This document shows, piece after piece, positions 47,266 through 59,575 of a stretch of DNA of 64,000 bases. A program made the position numbers and the translations under genes. Source of the stretch: Schistocephalus solidus (lineage: Eukaryota > Platyhelminthes > Cestoda > Diphyllobothriidea > Diphyllobothriidae); contig WEDG01000800.1 of assembly GCA_017591395.1 (NCBI GenBank), positions 86,310 through 150,309 of the forward strand. The letters run 5' to 3'. Positions within the stretch are counted from its first letter, which is position 1; each line of letters opens with the position of its first letter. The notes beneath the pieces were generated by a model, which was given only the letters and a program-made list of their open reading frames with translations, had not been told where the DNA came from and did no database searches.

Positions 47266-47636
47266 ATTTATATTCAAAATATCACATAAGAAACTAGAAA
47301 ATATTTAGGGAATCCAGAGTTTTCTTTGTTGGATTGCAGCATGTCCCTTGTTTGATCAGTATTATATCTACCTTTATTTTTGGGAGTTCATGATGTGAAT
47401 AAAGGCTCCAACCACCACAAAACACATGTGAACACGCATACGGAAGCTGCCGAAGTTGAGGGAGCAACTGCATTTGCATAGCTAGCAAGATCAGGCCACT
47501 GAGAGGCAATGCGTGCGGATGGTGTGTGCTGTAGCAGTTGAACATGAGTCGCCTGTATTTGCCTGCCTCTCAGACTGAGGTCAGGCTCCTAAAATCACCT
47601 CAACAACGCCAAAATCGAGGCATTCGCAACCCTGCA
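47266..47636 (+). promoter_or_regulatory. DLC-6 upstream region
   Basis: Holds a relic of the shared promoter block (CAGACTGAGGTCAGGCTCCTAAAA). A TATAAA at 47637-47642 is again 64 bp before the ATG. Confidence 0.45.
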
Positions 47637-47700
47637 TATAAACATTTTGCTTGGCTTCACATCAATGACAAGGAAAGTGCAGAGACCTGACCAGAACACA

Positions 47701-48327
47701 ATGAGCATGTCTACGAAAAAGAATGCCGAAATGAGTAATGAGATGCAGCAACGTGCCGTAGAGGTCAGCCAGGAGGCTCTGGACAAATTCAACATTGAGA
47801 AGGACATTGCTGCCCAGATTAATAAGACCTGCGACAAGGAGTTCAATCTCACATGGCACTGCATTGTTGGTCACAACTTCGGCAGCTACTAACTAAATTT
47901 CTGCAGCAGAAATTGGTCCACTTTATTAATGCATTGTGGAGCAATTAAAACCATTCATAGTATACATTTACTGAGCTTATTAACGCGAAGACATTGTCCA
48001 ACCAGTTTTAGCTAAGAACAATAGCCTGCCCGTTAACCTCTGATTTTTGTAGTTAGCGGGCATTTTCTGACTGGTTGCTAGGCCTGAAACTATTCGCTTG
48101 AAGAACTTGAAATCATTTTAATTGAACGTACTGATTAACGTTTCATAAATCTGTTGTTTAAAGTTCTAGCACTCGGAAAACAATAGCCTTTAATTTCCTC
48201 AAAGTAACTTCAAACATGGCTTAACTGTCATATTTTCTCATTTTTTAGTTACATCACACACGAGTTCAAGCAGTTCACCTACTTCTACATGGGTCAGGTT
48301 GCCATCCTGATCTCTGAATCTGGTTTA
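47701..48327 (+). pseudogene. DLC-6, decayed LC8-type dynein light chain
   Basis: Exon 1 47701..47885, exon 2 relic 48249..48327. Four lesions are seen: a 12-bp in-frame deletion removes A-V-V-K after the N-terminus; the donor GGCAG/GT of DLC-4 is GGCAG/CT here; unspliced, the frame ends G-S-Y-stop at 47892; exon 2 has lost its stop (GGTTTAA in place of GGTTAG), and F-K-S-G is S-E-S-G. Also G-R-N-F is G-H-N-F. The rest of exon 1 ([15 protein letters not shown]) is DLC-4-like. A truncated LC8 lacking the partner-binding strand could still be translated. Confidence 0.85.
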
Positions 48328-49679
48328 ACCTCAAGCCAGATATCCACAAATAGGTTTAGTGTGTGAATAAAATATAAGAGTTAGCAGAAAATGTGCGTAC
48401 TTTTCAAGCATGCTGACCTCTGTTACATAGTGGATGTTGATCTGTATTACTAGCATAGGCAACAACATTCCCTATTTGATCGTTGGCAACTAAAATTGGA
48501 GTTTACCAAAATGCGATATATTCCAATGCTCAATGTTGGCATTATTTTACCGATATTTTATCAAAGTCAAGACAAAACACAGCAGTAATCGGGGCCTCCA
48601 ACGCAGGGTCTCATGGAATTATAGAAGGTATTTAAGTGGTTTTCTATTCTCACTGTAAGGGTGGAAAATGAGTGTCCAGACTGATTTTTAGAAAAACTGA
48701 CGGGTCAGTATTTAGCCGATCGATCGTTTTCTATCTCACTTTCCACCACTGTAGGTAGCCTTCACCGATTAAATAACACAGCTACCTTAGTTCTTGAATA
48801 GTGGACTGAGTTCATCGGAGCTGTGTGTGGTGCCCATTGGGTTGCGATGAGAACATCTAAGGTTAGCAAATAGTCCTTGTTCGGCTTTCATTTGTTCACT
48901 CAAAAAAATAATCTTCACTGACTAAGACTAAAATATGAAGACTCGCAGTGACACACTGTGTAGACTTTGTGTAGATGGTCATGGTAACATTGTCTTCGGT
49001 AGTGCACTGAATTTCTTTGCACAACTGTCGTTTGGGCAGTAATTTTAAGCATACTTTTGTACGTTTCTTCCCATTTTAACTCATTCTCTCTTCAGCAGTG
49101 TTGTATGGTACATTTTCTACCTGGTTCCGACTATTTCCTGTGCCTTCAAATCTTGTCAAATAAAAAAACTATGAACTTGAAAAACATTCCCAAACATTAT
49201 TCTCTGAATTCTCATTTCAACCAATTTGTTTCCGTTTCCTTACTTTTCCTATTTCTGCTAGTCGAACCCAACGTTGACAACTATAGAGCTTGAGATGTTT
49301 CTGAATAACCTCAGCGAATGAGTAATTCATGCGCTCTTTTATTTGTAGACGTTCAAAAAGAAACTTTTGTTCACTGGTAGGGATCTACAGAAATTGGTAA
49401 AATATTTTTTCCGCATTTGTGTAGAAATAATAATTGTTCTCACGTCAACCTTTCGTGAACCACCCATTATTCCCATTGTCTAGCATCTAGCAAAGCCCTT
49501 GTAATCATGATTCATACGAATGAATTAGAAGGCAGGCATCCCAAGAAGGCCAATAGGTTCTTTGGGAAAAAGGTAAACTTGATTCGTAAATTTTTTGACG
49601 CTGGTTCCCCAGATCGTCGTCAGACTTTTGTAAATGTGTAAAAAAACAGTTAACATTACAAACGTGCTTAAGAAAATCA
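48328..49679. other. intergenic, nothing recognised
   Basis: AT-rich; no gene, RNA or repeat supported. Confidence 0.5.
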
Positions 49680-49905
49680 ATGGCCATTTTTGAATGCACC
49701 CATAAGCGGCTGTGCGCACATCAGTCTCTTTTTATTGGCTCCCATCCAATCTAACTCAATATACCGATTGATGCATGACACATTGGAGTGCGTGGCTTCA
49801 AGAAACTCTCGGCCTTTTTTGGAGAAGCAGACACCGACGATGCAGGCTTTGTCCCAGGAGAAGGTGTGTCCTGTATCAAGGCTGCTCAAGGCTGCACTTC
49901 CTGAC
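49680..49905 (-). pseudogene. Penelope-like GIY-YIG fragment
   Basis: Minus strand: G-H-T-F-S-W-D-K-A-C-I-V-G, G-R-E-F-L-E-A-T-H-S-N, S-C-I-N-R-Y-I-E-L-D. This is the second half of the PLE GIY-YIG region (compare R-E-V-I-E-A-W..S-I-N-R-S-I-D-L at 652-1055); the catalytic first half is absent. Confidence 0.6.
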
Positions 49906-50209
49906 CGCAAAAGCAAAAAAAGCTATTAGTAAAAAACTCAAAAATGCCATAACTTATGCTCTTATACAGGTGAAAGCTCCTTCGCGATATTATAAGATGT
50001 TTAAGGACTCCCTCTGACACGTAGTAAAAATACCACGCTTTATTACAAAAAGCATTTACTGACGCGTTTTAAGTCAAGTACTCGAAACAAAGTCACTTAT
50101 GCAGTTTGTAGTTAACACATATTTAAGACCGATTAACTGCTAAGAAGCATACTGGCCATGTCCAAGCTTCAGAGATCGTGACTAGAATCCGCCGAGGGCT
50201 CCCGCAAAT

Positions 50210-52036
50210 TCAGGAGGCTGGTGTGGTTTCGAAGAGAAGAAATGTCACATTGCCGAGTGTGAAGTGGATATAATTATCTTTTTCATGCGTTATGTAACTA
50301 AAAGAATAAACGGGTACATTAAAAGAAACATCTATTCAACCGACTGTATTCCATGACGTTAAGGGTTCACATTTTATTCATAACGGTTCAATAGGTTCTT
50401 ATAGCTTCATTAGCTAAATAACAAAGTAAAAACGGGTTGAAAATGAACTGTTTGCTTCCTCTAGAACAAATACATAGATCCACTTTACCAAAGTAAAGCC
50501 TAAAGCAAATCTGCCTAAGGAAATGTTGAAGCTAAAGGATAAATTCCAATGACGAAAACACACCGTTTTCAATCTGTAGCGGGCTCAGATTGACTTAGAA
50601 TAGAAGTTGTATGTTGTTCATTTTAAATGAAATAAGATGCAGATATTACTGTACCACATGTTCTGACGAAGAAGGATTTGAAGAGAAAAACAGATAAAGT
50701 CGATCACTTTTAATAAAAACCAATATTACTTTCAGATATAACGTATGCTTCTGATAACAGTATAAAAAACACATTTTGATTTCAATTAAACGAAACTGAA
50801 CTACACTGAAATGCTTAGGAAGAGGTGCTAGAGCGAAGAAAATCCAAATCGCCATGTAAAGACTTAAAAAATTTTGCTGGAGCTTTCCGGTGAGGTGGGA
50901 AAACCATTCTCTATGCTTTCCCATGCATCCATCGATGTTCCCTTCTTACGTCTACTATGTTCGTCATATACCTCAAAGCTTGCGTCATTGAACCGCACTT
51001 TGATGTTTTCGTGTTTGGCAATGATATAAAGATATTGAGCGGCGTCCAAACTAAAGTTGACAAAGAGCCTCTGCAGGCGAACCAAAACTAAGTGAGAAGT
51101 CAATAAATAACAGGCTTTTGCTGTTGAACGTGAAAAAATATAACTTTATGTGAATAAGTGGAACCAGATATCCAAACCATAGTTTCTACCAACTGAAGAG
51201 CATACCGATAAGAGAAGGTGACACCTAGGAGGACTTGAGTGTGTGGATTACGACTTCACTTAAACCCTCCGTGTAGCGTTCAAATCTCTCCAAGTCCACG
51301 ATGTTGGCCGTGTATATCGTCAATTGACCTGTATCCTACTTCATTCAAAGACTACTTTTCTAAAGTCTATCGAACGTTTCTTCGCCGGTAGCTGATTTTC
51401 GCTTTCCAAGCATGGCGTGTCAAACCGTCAAGGACCTCAACTTCCTCAAAAAATACTCAAATGTGTGCAACCTAACTTTTAGGTGTATAGAGCCCCCTAC
51501 CCAGAGAAGCACGATTATCTATTATCAATCCCTCTGCTTTGTTTTGCGTACAGATACGAGGCGAAGTGATACAAACATGCTGCACTATGAGCGTTGGGGA
51601 CTGTTACCTTTTACCTGAAGATTTCGATGAGTAAGCAAATGCAACTAACCTGCGAGGTCACCCAATCAAACTACGCATGTTTGACCACAGGCTGGAGGCA
51701 ATAAAATTCTTCTACTCTAACAAAATATTTGAAGTTTTGGTTGCTGTGCCTGAGAATATTTTTATGTCTGCATCCGTACAGCTTTCATGAAGAAGCTGGA
51801 TCAGTATTGCAATATGCACCACACGGCCATCCGAATGTTGTCGTATCGATGCTTTATGCGAACAAAAATATTCTTGTTGTAGAACTACTTAAAATACCGA
51901 AGTAACGTTGATTGATAGAATTGCGTAGTTTCCAGCTTTGCGCACTCACCTTCTGACATTCACCCTCTGGCTCGCAGATAATTGAAATCGTACTGTATTC
52001 TCTGAGACATGATGTCTTTAGACTAAGCTCTGTCAT
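50210..52036 (-). CDS. LC8-like divergent gene, U1 copy (predicted, 4 exons)
   Basis: Proposed exons (minus): A 52036-51950, B 51070-50972, micro-exon 50827-50805, C 50297-50210; 297 nt, 98 aa, phases 0-0-2 agree. Exon A starts M-T-E-L-S-L-K and ends before GTGAGT. Exon B ends before GTATAT and holds Y-L-Y-I-I-A-K-H-E-N-I-K-V-R-F, aligning ungapped with LC8 [14 protein letters not shown]. Exon C (Y-I-T-H-E-K-D-N-Y-I-H-F, then L-L-F-E-T-T) matches LC8 exon 2 at the same intron position. The 23-nt micro-exon between is the weakest part; it replaces [10 protein letters not shown] with a shorter sequence. TATAAAA at 52107-52101. Exon C alone is strong; a TAL-type C-terminal domain is an alternative. 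Confidence 0.45.
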
Positions 52037-53357
52037 GTGCACCTACTTATTACTGTCAATGACACGAGCGCTTGGAATAGTTCGTCTATCTATACCGTTT
52101 TTTTATATTTTATTTGTTAGCTGGTTTATGTTCTTTTTTCCAAATATTGATATTGTTCCGCTGCGTGCAGAAAATAGAGAATTCAACATTATAAACCTAT
52201 ATTCATTCCAATTAACTGAGTTGAAATGAACTGTGATAGTTAAAACTATTTTTACTAAAACATATATACATTTATGTGTTGCATGGCGGTTCTCGTGATG
52301 GCAATACACCATTAATTGAGATAACGGAGTACCTTACTTGCATGTAACTGCATTGACAGGAGACTGCTTTATGGTTTTCATGGTGAGTGGGAAGGAAATC
52401 AATGAGCAAAATTGCAATTTTTGTCTAAATCTCTAAACTTGGAAACTCGTCACCTTATCTGCATTTCAAAAACCACGAATATTCGGGAAATTGGCTCTTC
52501 TTATTATATGATCACTATATAGACTTTGAGATAAAATTCTTCCCCAATACCAGTTGGGTCATTAACTAGAAGGAAAACTTAGCGAAATTGATATAAATTA
52601 CTTTTTCACCGGGAAACATTTTTTTAAAATTTACACACCTTATTGGCCTACTGAATCTTCAGGTGGAAGAAAAAATAATAGTTTATGTTCCCCCATGTTT
52701 GTTGCCATTAGGTTCATTCAAAGATAGTTCTGGGTTCATATCTTTCTAAGATATATTTTAAAAATTGTTAAAGTGAATCAAGATAAACGTATTTAGTCAC
52801 AAGTCTCGAGAAATAGTTTTAAATTAATCCAGAAATATAATTTTCATATTATTATAAACAACTTAACTAAATGAACTAATGGGAGAAAGAGGGGTTGAAA
52901 TATTTAGCAAGAACTTAATCTATGACCAAACACAGGAAACAAAGCAAATTCAACGAGATATATGGAAACGGTGGTAAAATACTTTTTATGGATGCGGCAA
53001 AATGAAGAAAAGGGGATTACTAACCAAGTCCTAACTCTAAACTGTTTTCCGTAGAGTTAGCATTTTTGCCGGGTTAGTAGGTTCACACAATAGTTTGCTG
53101 CCCTGACATGTGTGTGGATTGCGAAATCCGCAGGCTCAACCCCACACCGACCAATATGCTTGATGTAATTTCTAGCTGACCTGACCCCTATTGTTCGTTC
53201 CCTTACACGGAGTAAGAATTGGGCCCGCTCTGCGCAACCTTTCGTAATCAAAGTGAAACAGATACCTTTTGAAACCACTGCGGCAGTCTAATAGTCGCCG
53301 CTTGGGAAAGTTGGCATTTCACCCAATACTTCGATCCTCCAGCGAAATATTGTGTGA

Positions 53358-53419
53358 CCCTAACCCTAACCTGTCAAAGAAAGTTAACCCTAACGTGCGA
53401 GTGGATATAGTTAGGGTTA
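53358..53419. repeat. interstitial telomere-like motif, U1
   Basis: CCCTAACCCTAACC, then AACCCTAAC, then an inverted GTTAGGGTTA about 15 bp later; the last two can form a hairpin. TTAGGG is the flatworm telomere repeat. Confidence 0.75.
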
Positions 53420-53779
53420 CGTTGGCATGCATTACGGTCGCTTATTACACGCTCACCTATCTTTTGTTCCCTGAGTTGGGTCGCATATGACGTTCATGCC
53501 AAATATTGGTATTTCGGATTTTACATCAAGAGAGTCCTCCCTAACGTACATTATTTCCTAGACTGCACAGATTGGCCCTTACGCAGAAACTATAACAAAC
53601 AAGTGTCAAAAGAGTCATGTTCATCTTATTCTTACCTAATAAATTTAAATAAAGGTCCGTCATCAATGTTCACCCCATAGAGTTTATATTGATCAAACTC
53701 AGAACCAGTTTATCATTAAACTTAGACTCCTTTTAAACTTATCATGCATTAATTATGGATATTAGTTTGACGTTTCGGA

Positions 53780-54440
53780 TTCTCGCATGAACCCATCCAC
53801 AGGAAAGCAGCAAAATGAGGGCATTAGAGTCACAATTTGAGCTTATCGCCAAAACTGTCTAACATCGTTTGAAGTTTCCGTTCTTTCAACACCATAAACC
53901 GAAATTCTGGGTCGGTATGTGGATGATACCTTCGTCTCCATTAAAAGGAATTAGGTGCTGGAATTCAAAAGGCATCTCAAAGCCATCTTACCAGACATTC
54001 AATTTACGACGGAGGGGGAAGTAAACAACCAATCGGCCCTGCTGTATGCCCTTGTTTGCAGCAAAGATTGTGTTGGGCTGAAAACCAAAGCGTTCAGGAA
54101 AGCGACAGTACGACGCAAGTACTGAACATCAACAGCAACCACCCATCTAGCCATCCAAATATGCGGTTGCGTAAGGGTGCTATATTGGCGTGTCAGGACG
54201 CAATTCAGTGAACCAGAAGTTCAGGTTACTGAAGTACAATATCTTCGACAGATAATGAGAGCGAATGGATACCCAGGCAACTGTGTGGACCAGTACATAC
54301 GCAAACAACAAGAAAGACTAATTCCGACCGGCCATTAATTCTGGCAAGCTTTTTTCCGTACGGAAAGAACGTCTCGGAAGCTGTCAGCCGCCTTCAATCT
54401 ACTTGCAGTTGGGCGGAACTTGCTATTGAAAAAGTAAAGG
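53780..54440 (+). pseudogene. Penelope-like RT fragment, U1
   Basis: Plus strand, broken frames: P-K-F-W-V-like start, catalytic R-Y-V-D-D-T-F-V (YVDD 53926-53937), D-I-Q-F-T-T-E-G-E, L-K-T-K-A-F-R-K-A-T, F-S-E-P-E-V-Q-V, N-G-Y-P-G-N-C-V-D-Q, and S-E-A-V-S-R-L-L before it stops. Known: this is the palm-thumb part of PLE RT, upstream of GIY-YIG. In-frame TAGs and frameshifts; inactive. Confidence 0.75.
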
Positions 54441-55394
54441 AAATAAAACTGTTTTGCATGCTTTCTTTAAAATATATTAAAATTAACAAGAGCGTCGAAA
54501 ATCAATGAGAAAATTGCATACTTATTAAGAAGCCATTTTTGTACAGAGCATACGTTTTGCGGAAGGTCAGCAAGAAACTCTTTCAAACCAGCATCCAACT
54601 GTGACCGAAATGTCCTGGGATTAGGTTGCCGCTAATTAATAAGACAACTCTGCTTAAGTAAGTTGTTTTAAATAAAAAAACAGATTTCAGAATTTTGGTT
54701 GAAATGTTATGACATTTCATTTCACTTCTCTGCTGATGAATAAGAGCTCCAGTCGTAGCTTCAATGAATAAGATAAGTTTTTTAAAGCTTCATACTTTCC
54801 ATATTCCTTACACAAATAACGTTTTTGCATACAACTGTGCAAGCCTGGGTTATGTATCACTTTCTTTAAACAATTTATAACTAGTGTACCTTAAGTTCCA
54901 CGTTGTAAGCTCGTTCATTCCCTATAGGTTTCAAAATAATGATTTGATCAACGTTTAATCCAAAGTTAACTAACTATTGAGCCAGAATATGTTACTGTAT
55001 TGCATAGTTTCAAGTAAATCCATTCGTGACTGTTAAATAGCAAACGAATTGATCTTACTGATGGCTCAATGACTTAAGTGAATGCGTAATAGATTTTATT
55101 ATTTAAGAAGCTGATGGCACCCCAGCTATGGTCCTTAGGACGCACGTATAGAGGTCAAAGCTCCTTCGCAATATTATAAGATGTTCTAGGACTCCCTCTG
55201 GCACCTAGTAAAAACACAACGTTGTATTACAAAAAGGATTTACTGACGCAGTTTTAAGACAAGTACTCGAAACAAAGTCACTTATGCAGTTTGTAGTTAA
55301 CACATATTTAAGACTGATTAACTGCTAAGAAGCATACTGGCCATGTCCAAGCTTCTGAGTACGTGACTAGAATCCGCCGAGGGCTCCCGCAGAT

Positions 55395-57225
55395 TTAGGA
55401 GGCTGGTGTGGTTTTGAAGAGAAGAAATGTCACATTGCCGAGTGTGAAGTGGATATAATTATCTTTTTCATGCGTTATGTAACTAAAAGAATAAAAGTGT
55501 ACATTAAAAGAAAGGTCTATTCAACCGACTGTATTCCATGACGTTAAGGGTTCAAATTTTATTAATAACGGTTCAATAGGTTCTTATCGCTTCAATAGCT
55601 AATAAACAAAGTAAAAACGGGTTGAAATGAACTGTTTGCTTCCTCTAAGAACAAATACATACATCCGCTTTAACCGAAGTAAAGCCTAAAGCAAATCTGC
55701 CTAAGGAAATGTTGAAGCTAAAGGATAAATTCCAATGATGAAAAACACACCGTTTTTCAATCAGTAGCGGGCTCAGATTGACTTAGAATAGAAGTTGTAT
55801 GTTGTTCATTTTAAATGAAATAAGATGCAGATATTACTGTACCACATGTTCTGACGAAGAAGGATTTGAAGAAAAAAACAGATAAAGTCGATCACTTTTA
55901 ATAAAAACCAATATTACTTTCAGATATAACGTATGCTTCTGATAACAGTATAAAAACACATTTTGATTTCAATTATACGAAACTGAACTACACTGAAATG
56001 CTTAGGAAGTGGTGCTAAAGCGACGAAAATCCAAAATCGCCATGTAAAGACTAAAAAGTTTTGATGGAGCTTTTCCGGTGAGGTGGGAAAACCATTCTCT
56101 ATGCTTTCCCATGCATCCATCGATGTTCCCTTCTTACGATCTACTATGTTCGTCATATACCTCAAAGCTTGCGTCATTGAACCGCACTTTAATGTTTTCG
56201 TGTTTAGCAATGATATAAAGATATTGAGCGGCGTCCAAACTAAAGTTGACAAAGATCCTCTGCAGGCGAACCAAAACTAAGTGAGTAGTCAATAAATAAC
56301 AGGCTTTTGCTGTTGAACGTGAAAAAATATAACTTTATGTGAATAAGTGGAACCAGATATACAAACCATAGTTTCTACCAACTGAAGAGCATACCGATAA
56401 GAGAAGGTGACACCTAGGAGGACTTGAGTGTGTGGATTACGACTTCACTTAAACCCTCCGTGTAGTGTTCAAATCTCTCCAAATCCGCGATGTTGGCCAT
56501 GTATCTCGTCAATTGACCTGTATCCTACTTCATTCAAGACTACTTTTCTTAAAGTCTATCGAACGTTTCTTCGCCGGTAGCTGATTTTCGCTCTCCAAGC
56601 ATGGCGAGTCAAACCGTCAATCACCTTAACTTCCTCAAAAAAGACTCAAATGTTTGCAACCTTACTTTTAGGTGTAAAGAGCCCCCTACCCAGTGAAGCA
56701 CGATTATCTATTATCAATCCCTCTGCTTTGATTTGCGTACAGATACGAGGTGAAGTGATACAAACATGCTGCACTATGAGCGATTTGGGGACTGTTACCT
56801 TTAACCTGAAGATTTCGATGAGCAAGCAACTGCAACTAACCTGCGAGGACACCCAATCAAACTACGCAGGTTTGACCACAGGCTGGAGGCAATAAAATTC
56901 TTCTACTCTAACAAAATGTTTGAAGTTTTGGATGCTGTGCCTGCGAATATTTTTATGTCTGCATTCGTACAGCTTTCATGAAGAAGCTGGATCAGTATTG
57001 CAATATGCACCGCACTGCCATCCGTATGTTGTCGTATCGATGCTTTATGCGAAAAAATATTCTTGTTATAGAACTACTTAAAATACCGAAGTAACGTTTG
57101 TTGATAGAATTGCGTAGTTTCCAGCTTAGCGCACTCACCTTCTGAAATTCACCATCTGGCTCGCAGATTATTGAAATCGTACTGTATTCTCTGAGACATG
57201 ATGTCTTTAGACTAAGCTCTGTCAT
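55395..57225 (-). CDS. LC8-like divergent gene, U2 copy (predicted)
   Basis: Exons A 57225-57139, B 56259-56161, C 55482-55395; the micro-exon lies near 56000 (H-H-F-L-S-I-S). All frames stay open. Exon B starts R-I-F-V (R-L-F-V in U1). Exon C ends L-L-F-K-T-T-P-A-S, closer to LC8 L-L-F-K than U1 is. A 1-bp insertion at about 56139 lies beyond the exon B donor, consistent with that being intron. Confidence 0.45.
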
Positions 57226-58494
57226 GTGCACCTACTTATTACTGTCAATTACACGAGCGCTTGGAATAGCTCGTCTATCTATACCGTTTTTTTATATTTT
57301 ATTTGTTAGCTGGTTTATGTTCTCTTTTCCAAATATTGATTTTGTTCCGCTGCGTGCAGAAAATAGAGAATTCAACATTATAAACCTATATTCATTCCAA
57401 TTAACTGAGTTGAAATGAACTGTGATAGTTTAAGCTATTTTTACTATAACATACATTTATGTGTTGCATGGCGGTTCTTGTGAGGGCAATAAACCATTAA
57501 TTGAGATGACGGAGTACCTTACTTGCATGAAACTGTATAAACAGGAGACTGCTTTATGTTTTTCACTGTGAGTGGGAAGGAAATATATGACCCAAATTGC
57601 AATTTTTGTCTAAATCTCTAAACCTTGAAACTCGTCATCTTATCTGCATTTCAAAGCCCACGTTTATTCGGGAAATTCACTCTTCTTATTATATGATCAC
57701 TATATAGACTTCGAGATAAAATTCTTCCACAATACCAGTTGGGTCATTAAATAGAAGGAAAACTTAGGAAAATTGATATTAATTACTTTTCCACCGGAAA
57801 CATTTTTTTTAAAAATTTAAACACCTAATCGGCCTTTTGAATCTTCAAATGGAAGAAAAAATAATAGTTTATATTCCCCCATGTTGTTTGCCATTATAAG
57901 ATTGTTAAAATGAAGCAAAATAACTTTATTTAGTCACAAGTCTCAAGAAAAAGTTTTAAATTAATCTAGAAATAGAATTTTCATATTATTATAAACAACT
58001 TAACTAAATGAACTAATGGGAGAAAGAGGGGTTGAAATATTTAGCAAGAACTTAATCTATGACGAAACACAGGAAACAAAGCAAAATTCAACGAGATATA
58101 TGGAAACGGTGGTAAAATACTTTTTATGGATGCGGCAAAATGAAGAAAAGGGGAGCACTAACCAAGTCCTAACCCTAAACTGTTTTCCGTAGAGTTAGCA
58201 TTTTTGCCGGGTTAGTAGGTTCACACAATAGTTTGCTGCCCTGACATGTGTGTGGATTGCGAAATCCGCAGGCTCAACCCCACACCGACCAATATGCACG
58301 ATGTCATTTCTAGCTGACCTGACCCCTAATGTTCGTTCCCTTACCAGGAGAAAGAATTGGGCCCGCTCTGCGCAAATCTTTCATAATTAAAGTAAAACAG
58401 ATACCTTTTGAAACCACTGCGGCAGCCTAATAGTCGCCGCTTGGAAAGTTGGCATTTCACCCAATACTTCGATCCTCCAGCGAAATATTGTGTT

Positions 58495-58557
58495 ACCCTA
58501 ACCCTAACCTGTCAAAGAAAGTTAACCCTAACGTGCGAGTGGATATAGTTAGGGTTA
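58495..58557. repeat. interstitial telomere-like motif, U2
   Basis: Same layout as in U1; a further TCCTAACCCTAAAC lies at about 58166. Confidence 0.75.
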
Positions 58558-58919
58558 CGTTGGCATGCATTACGGTCGCTTATTACACGCTCACCTATCT
58601 TTGTTCCCTGAGTTGGGTCGCATATGACGTTCATGCCAAATATTGGTATTTCGGATTGTACATCAAGAGAGTCCTCCCTAACGTACATTATTTACTAGAC
58701 TGCACAGATTGGCCCTTACGCAGAAACTATAACAAACAAGTGTCAAAAGAGTCATGTTCATCTTATTATTACCTAATAAATTAAAATAAAGGTCCGTCAT
58801 CAATGTTCACCCCATAGAGTTTATATTTATCAAACTCAGAACCAGTTTATCAATAAACTTAGACTCCTTTTAAACTTATAATGCATTAACTATGGATATT
58901 AGTTTGACGTTTCGGATTC

Positions 58920-59575
58920 TCGCATGAACCCATCCACAGGGAAAGCAGCAAATGAGGGCATTAGAGTCACAATTTGAGCTTATCGCCAAAACTGTCTAAC
59001 ATCGTTTGAAGTTTCCGTTCTTTCAACACCATAAACCGAAATTCTGGGTCGGTATGTGGATGATACCTTCGTCTCCATTGAACGGAATTAGGTGCTGGAA
59101 TTCAAAAGGCATCTCAAAACCATCTAACCAGGCATTCAATTTACGACGGAGGGGGAAGTAAACAACCAATCGGCCCTGCCGTATGCCCTTGTTTGCAGCA
59201 AAGATTGTGTTGGGCTGAAAACCAAAGCGTTCAGGAAAGCGACAGTACGACGCAAGTACTGAACATCAACAGCAACCACCCATCTAGCCATCCAAAATAT
59301 GCGGTTCCGTAAGGGTGCTATATTGGCGTGTCAGGACGCAATTCAGTGAACCAGAAGTTCAGGTTACTGAAGTACAATATCTTCGACAGATAATGAGAGC
59401 GAATGGATACCCAGGCAACTGTGTGGACCAGTACATACGCAAACAACAAGAAAGACTTATTCCGACCGGCCATTAATTCTGGCAAGCTTTTCCGTACGGA
59501 AAGAACGTCTCGGAAGCTGTCAGCCGCCTTCTCAATCTACTTGCAGTTGGGCGGAACTTGCTATTGAAAAAGTAA
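58920..59575 (+). pseudogene. Penelope-like RT fragment, U2
   Basis: Same as the U1 copy with Y-V-D-D at 59053-59064 and an added N-V-S-E-A-V-S-R-L-L-N-L-L block read at 59500-59550. Shares the same in-frame stops, so it was dead before the unit was amplified. Confidence 0.75.

Larger units (their letters stand above)
49960..55156. repeat. macrosatellite unit U1
   Basis: 5.18-kb unit, followed without gap by U2. Anchors: AAAGCTCCTTCGC at 49973, 55157 and 60294; exon A, telomere-like block and Y-V-D-D likewise recur. U1 differs from U2 and U3 by scattered substitutions and a ~30-50-bp insert near 52720-52770. Confidence 0.92.

Noticed and set aside
51412..51618. Plus-strand frame beginning M-A-C-Q-T-V, repeated in U2 and U3
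   Set aside because: The frame is broken by stops in U2 and U3 (about 56697 and 61822) and does not connect to later plus-strand frames; the minus-strand exons stay open instead.
53057..53278. 73-codon minus ORF repeated in U3
   Set aside because: The corresponding sequence in U2 has substitutions and indels and the older copy at 46.8 kb is frameshifted; treated as non-coding repeat.
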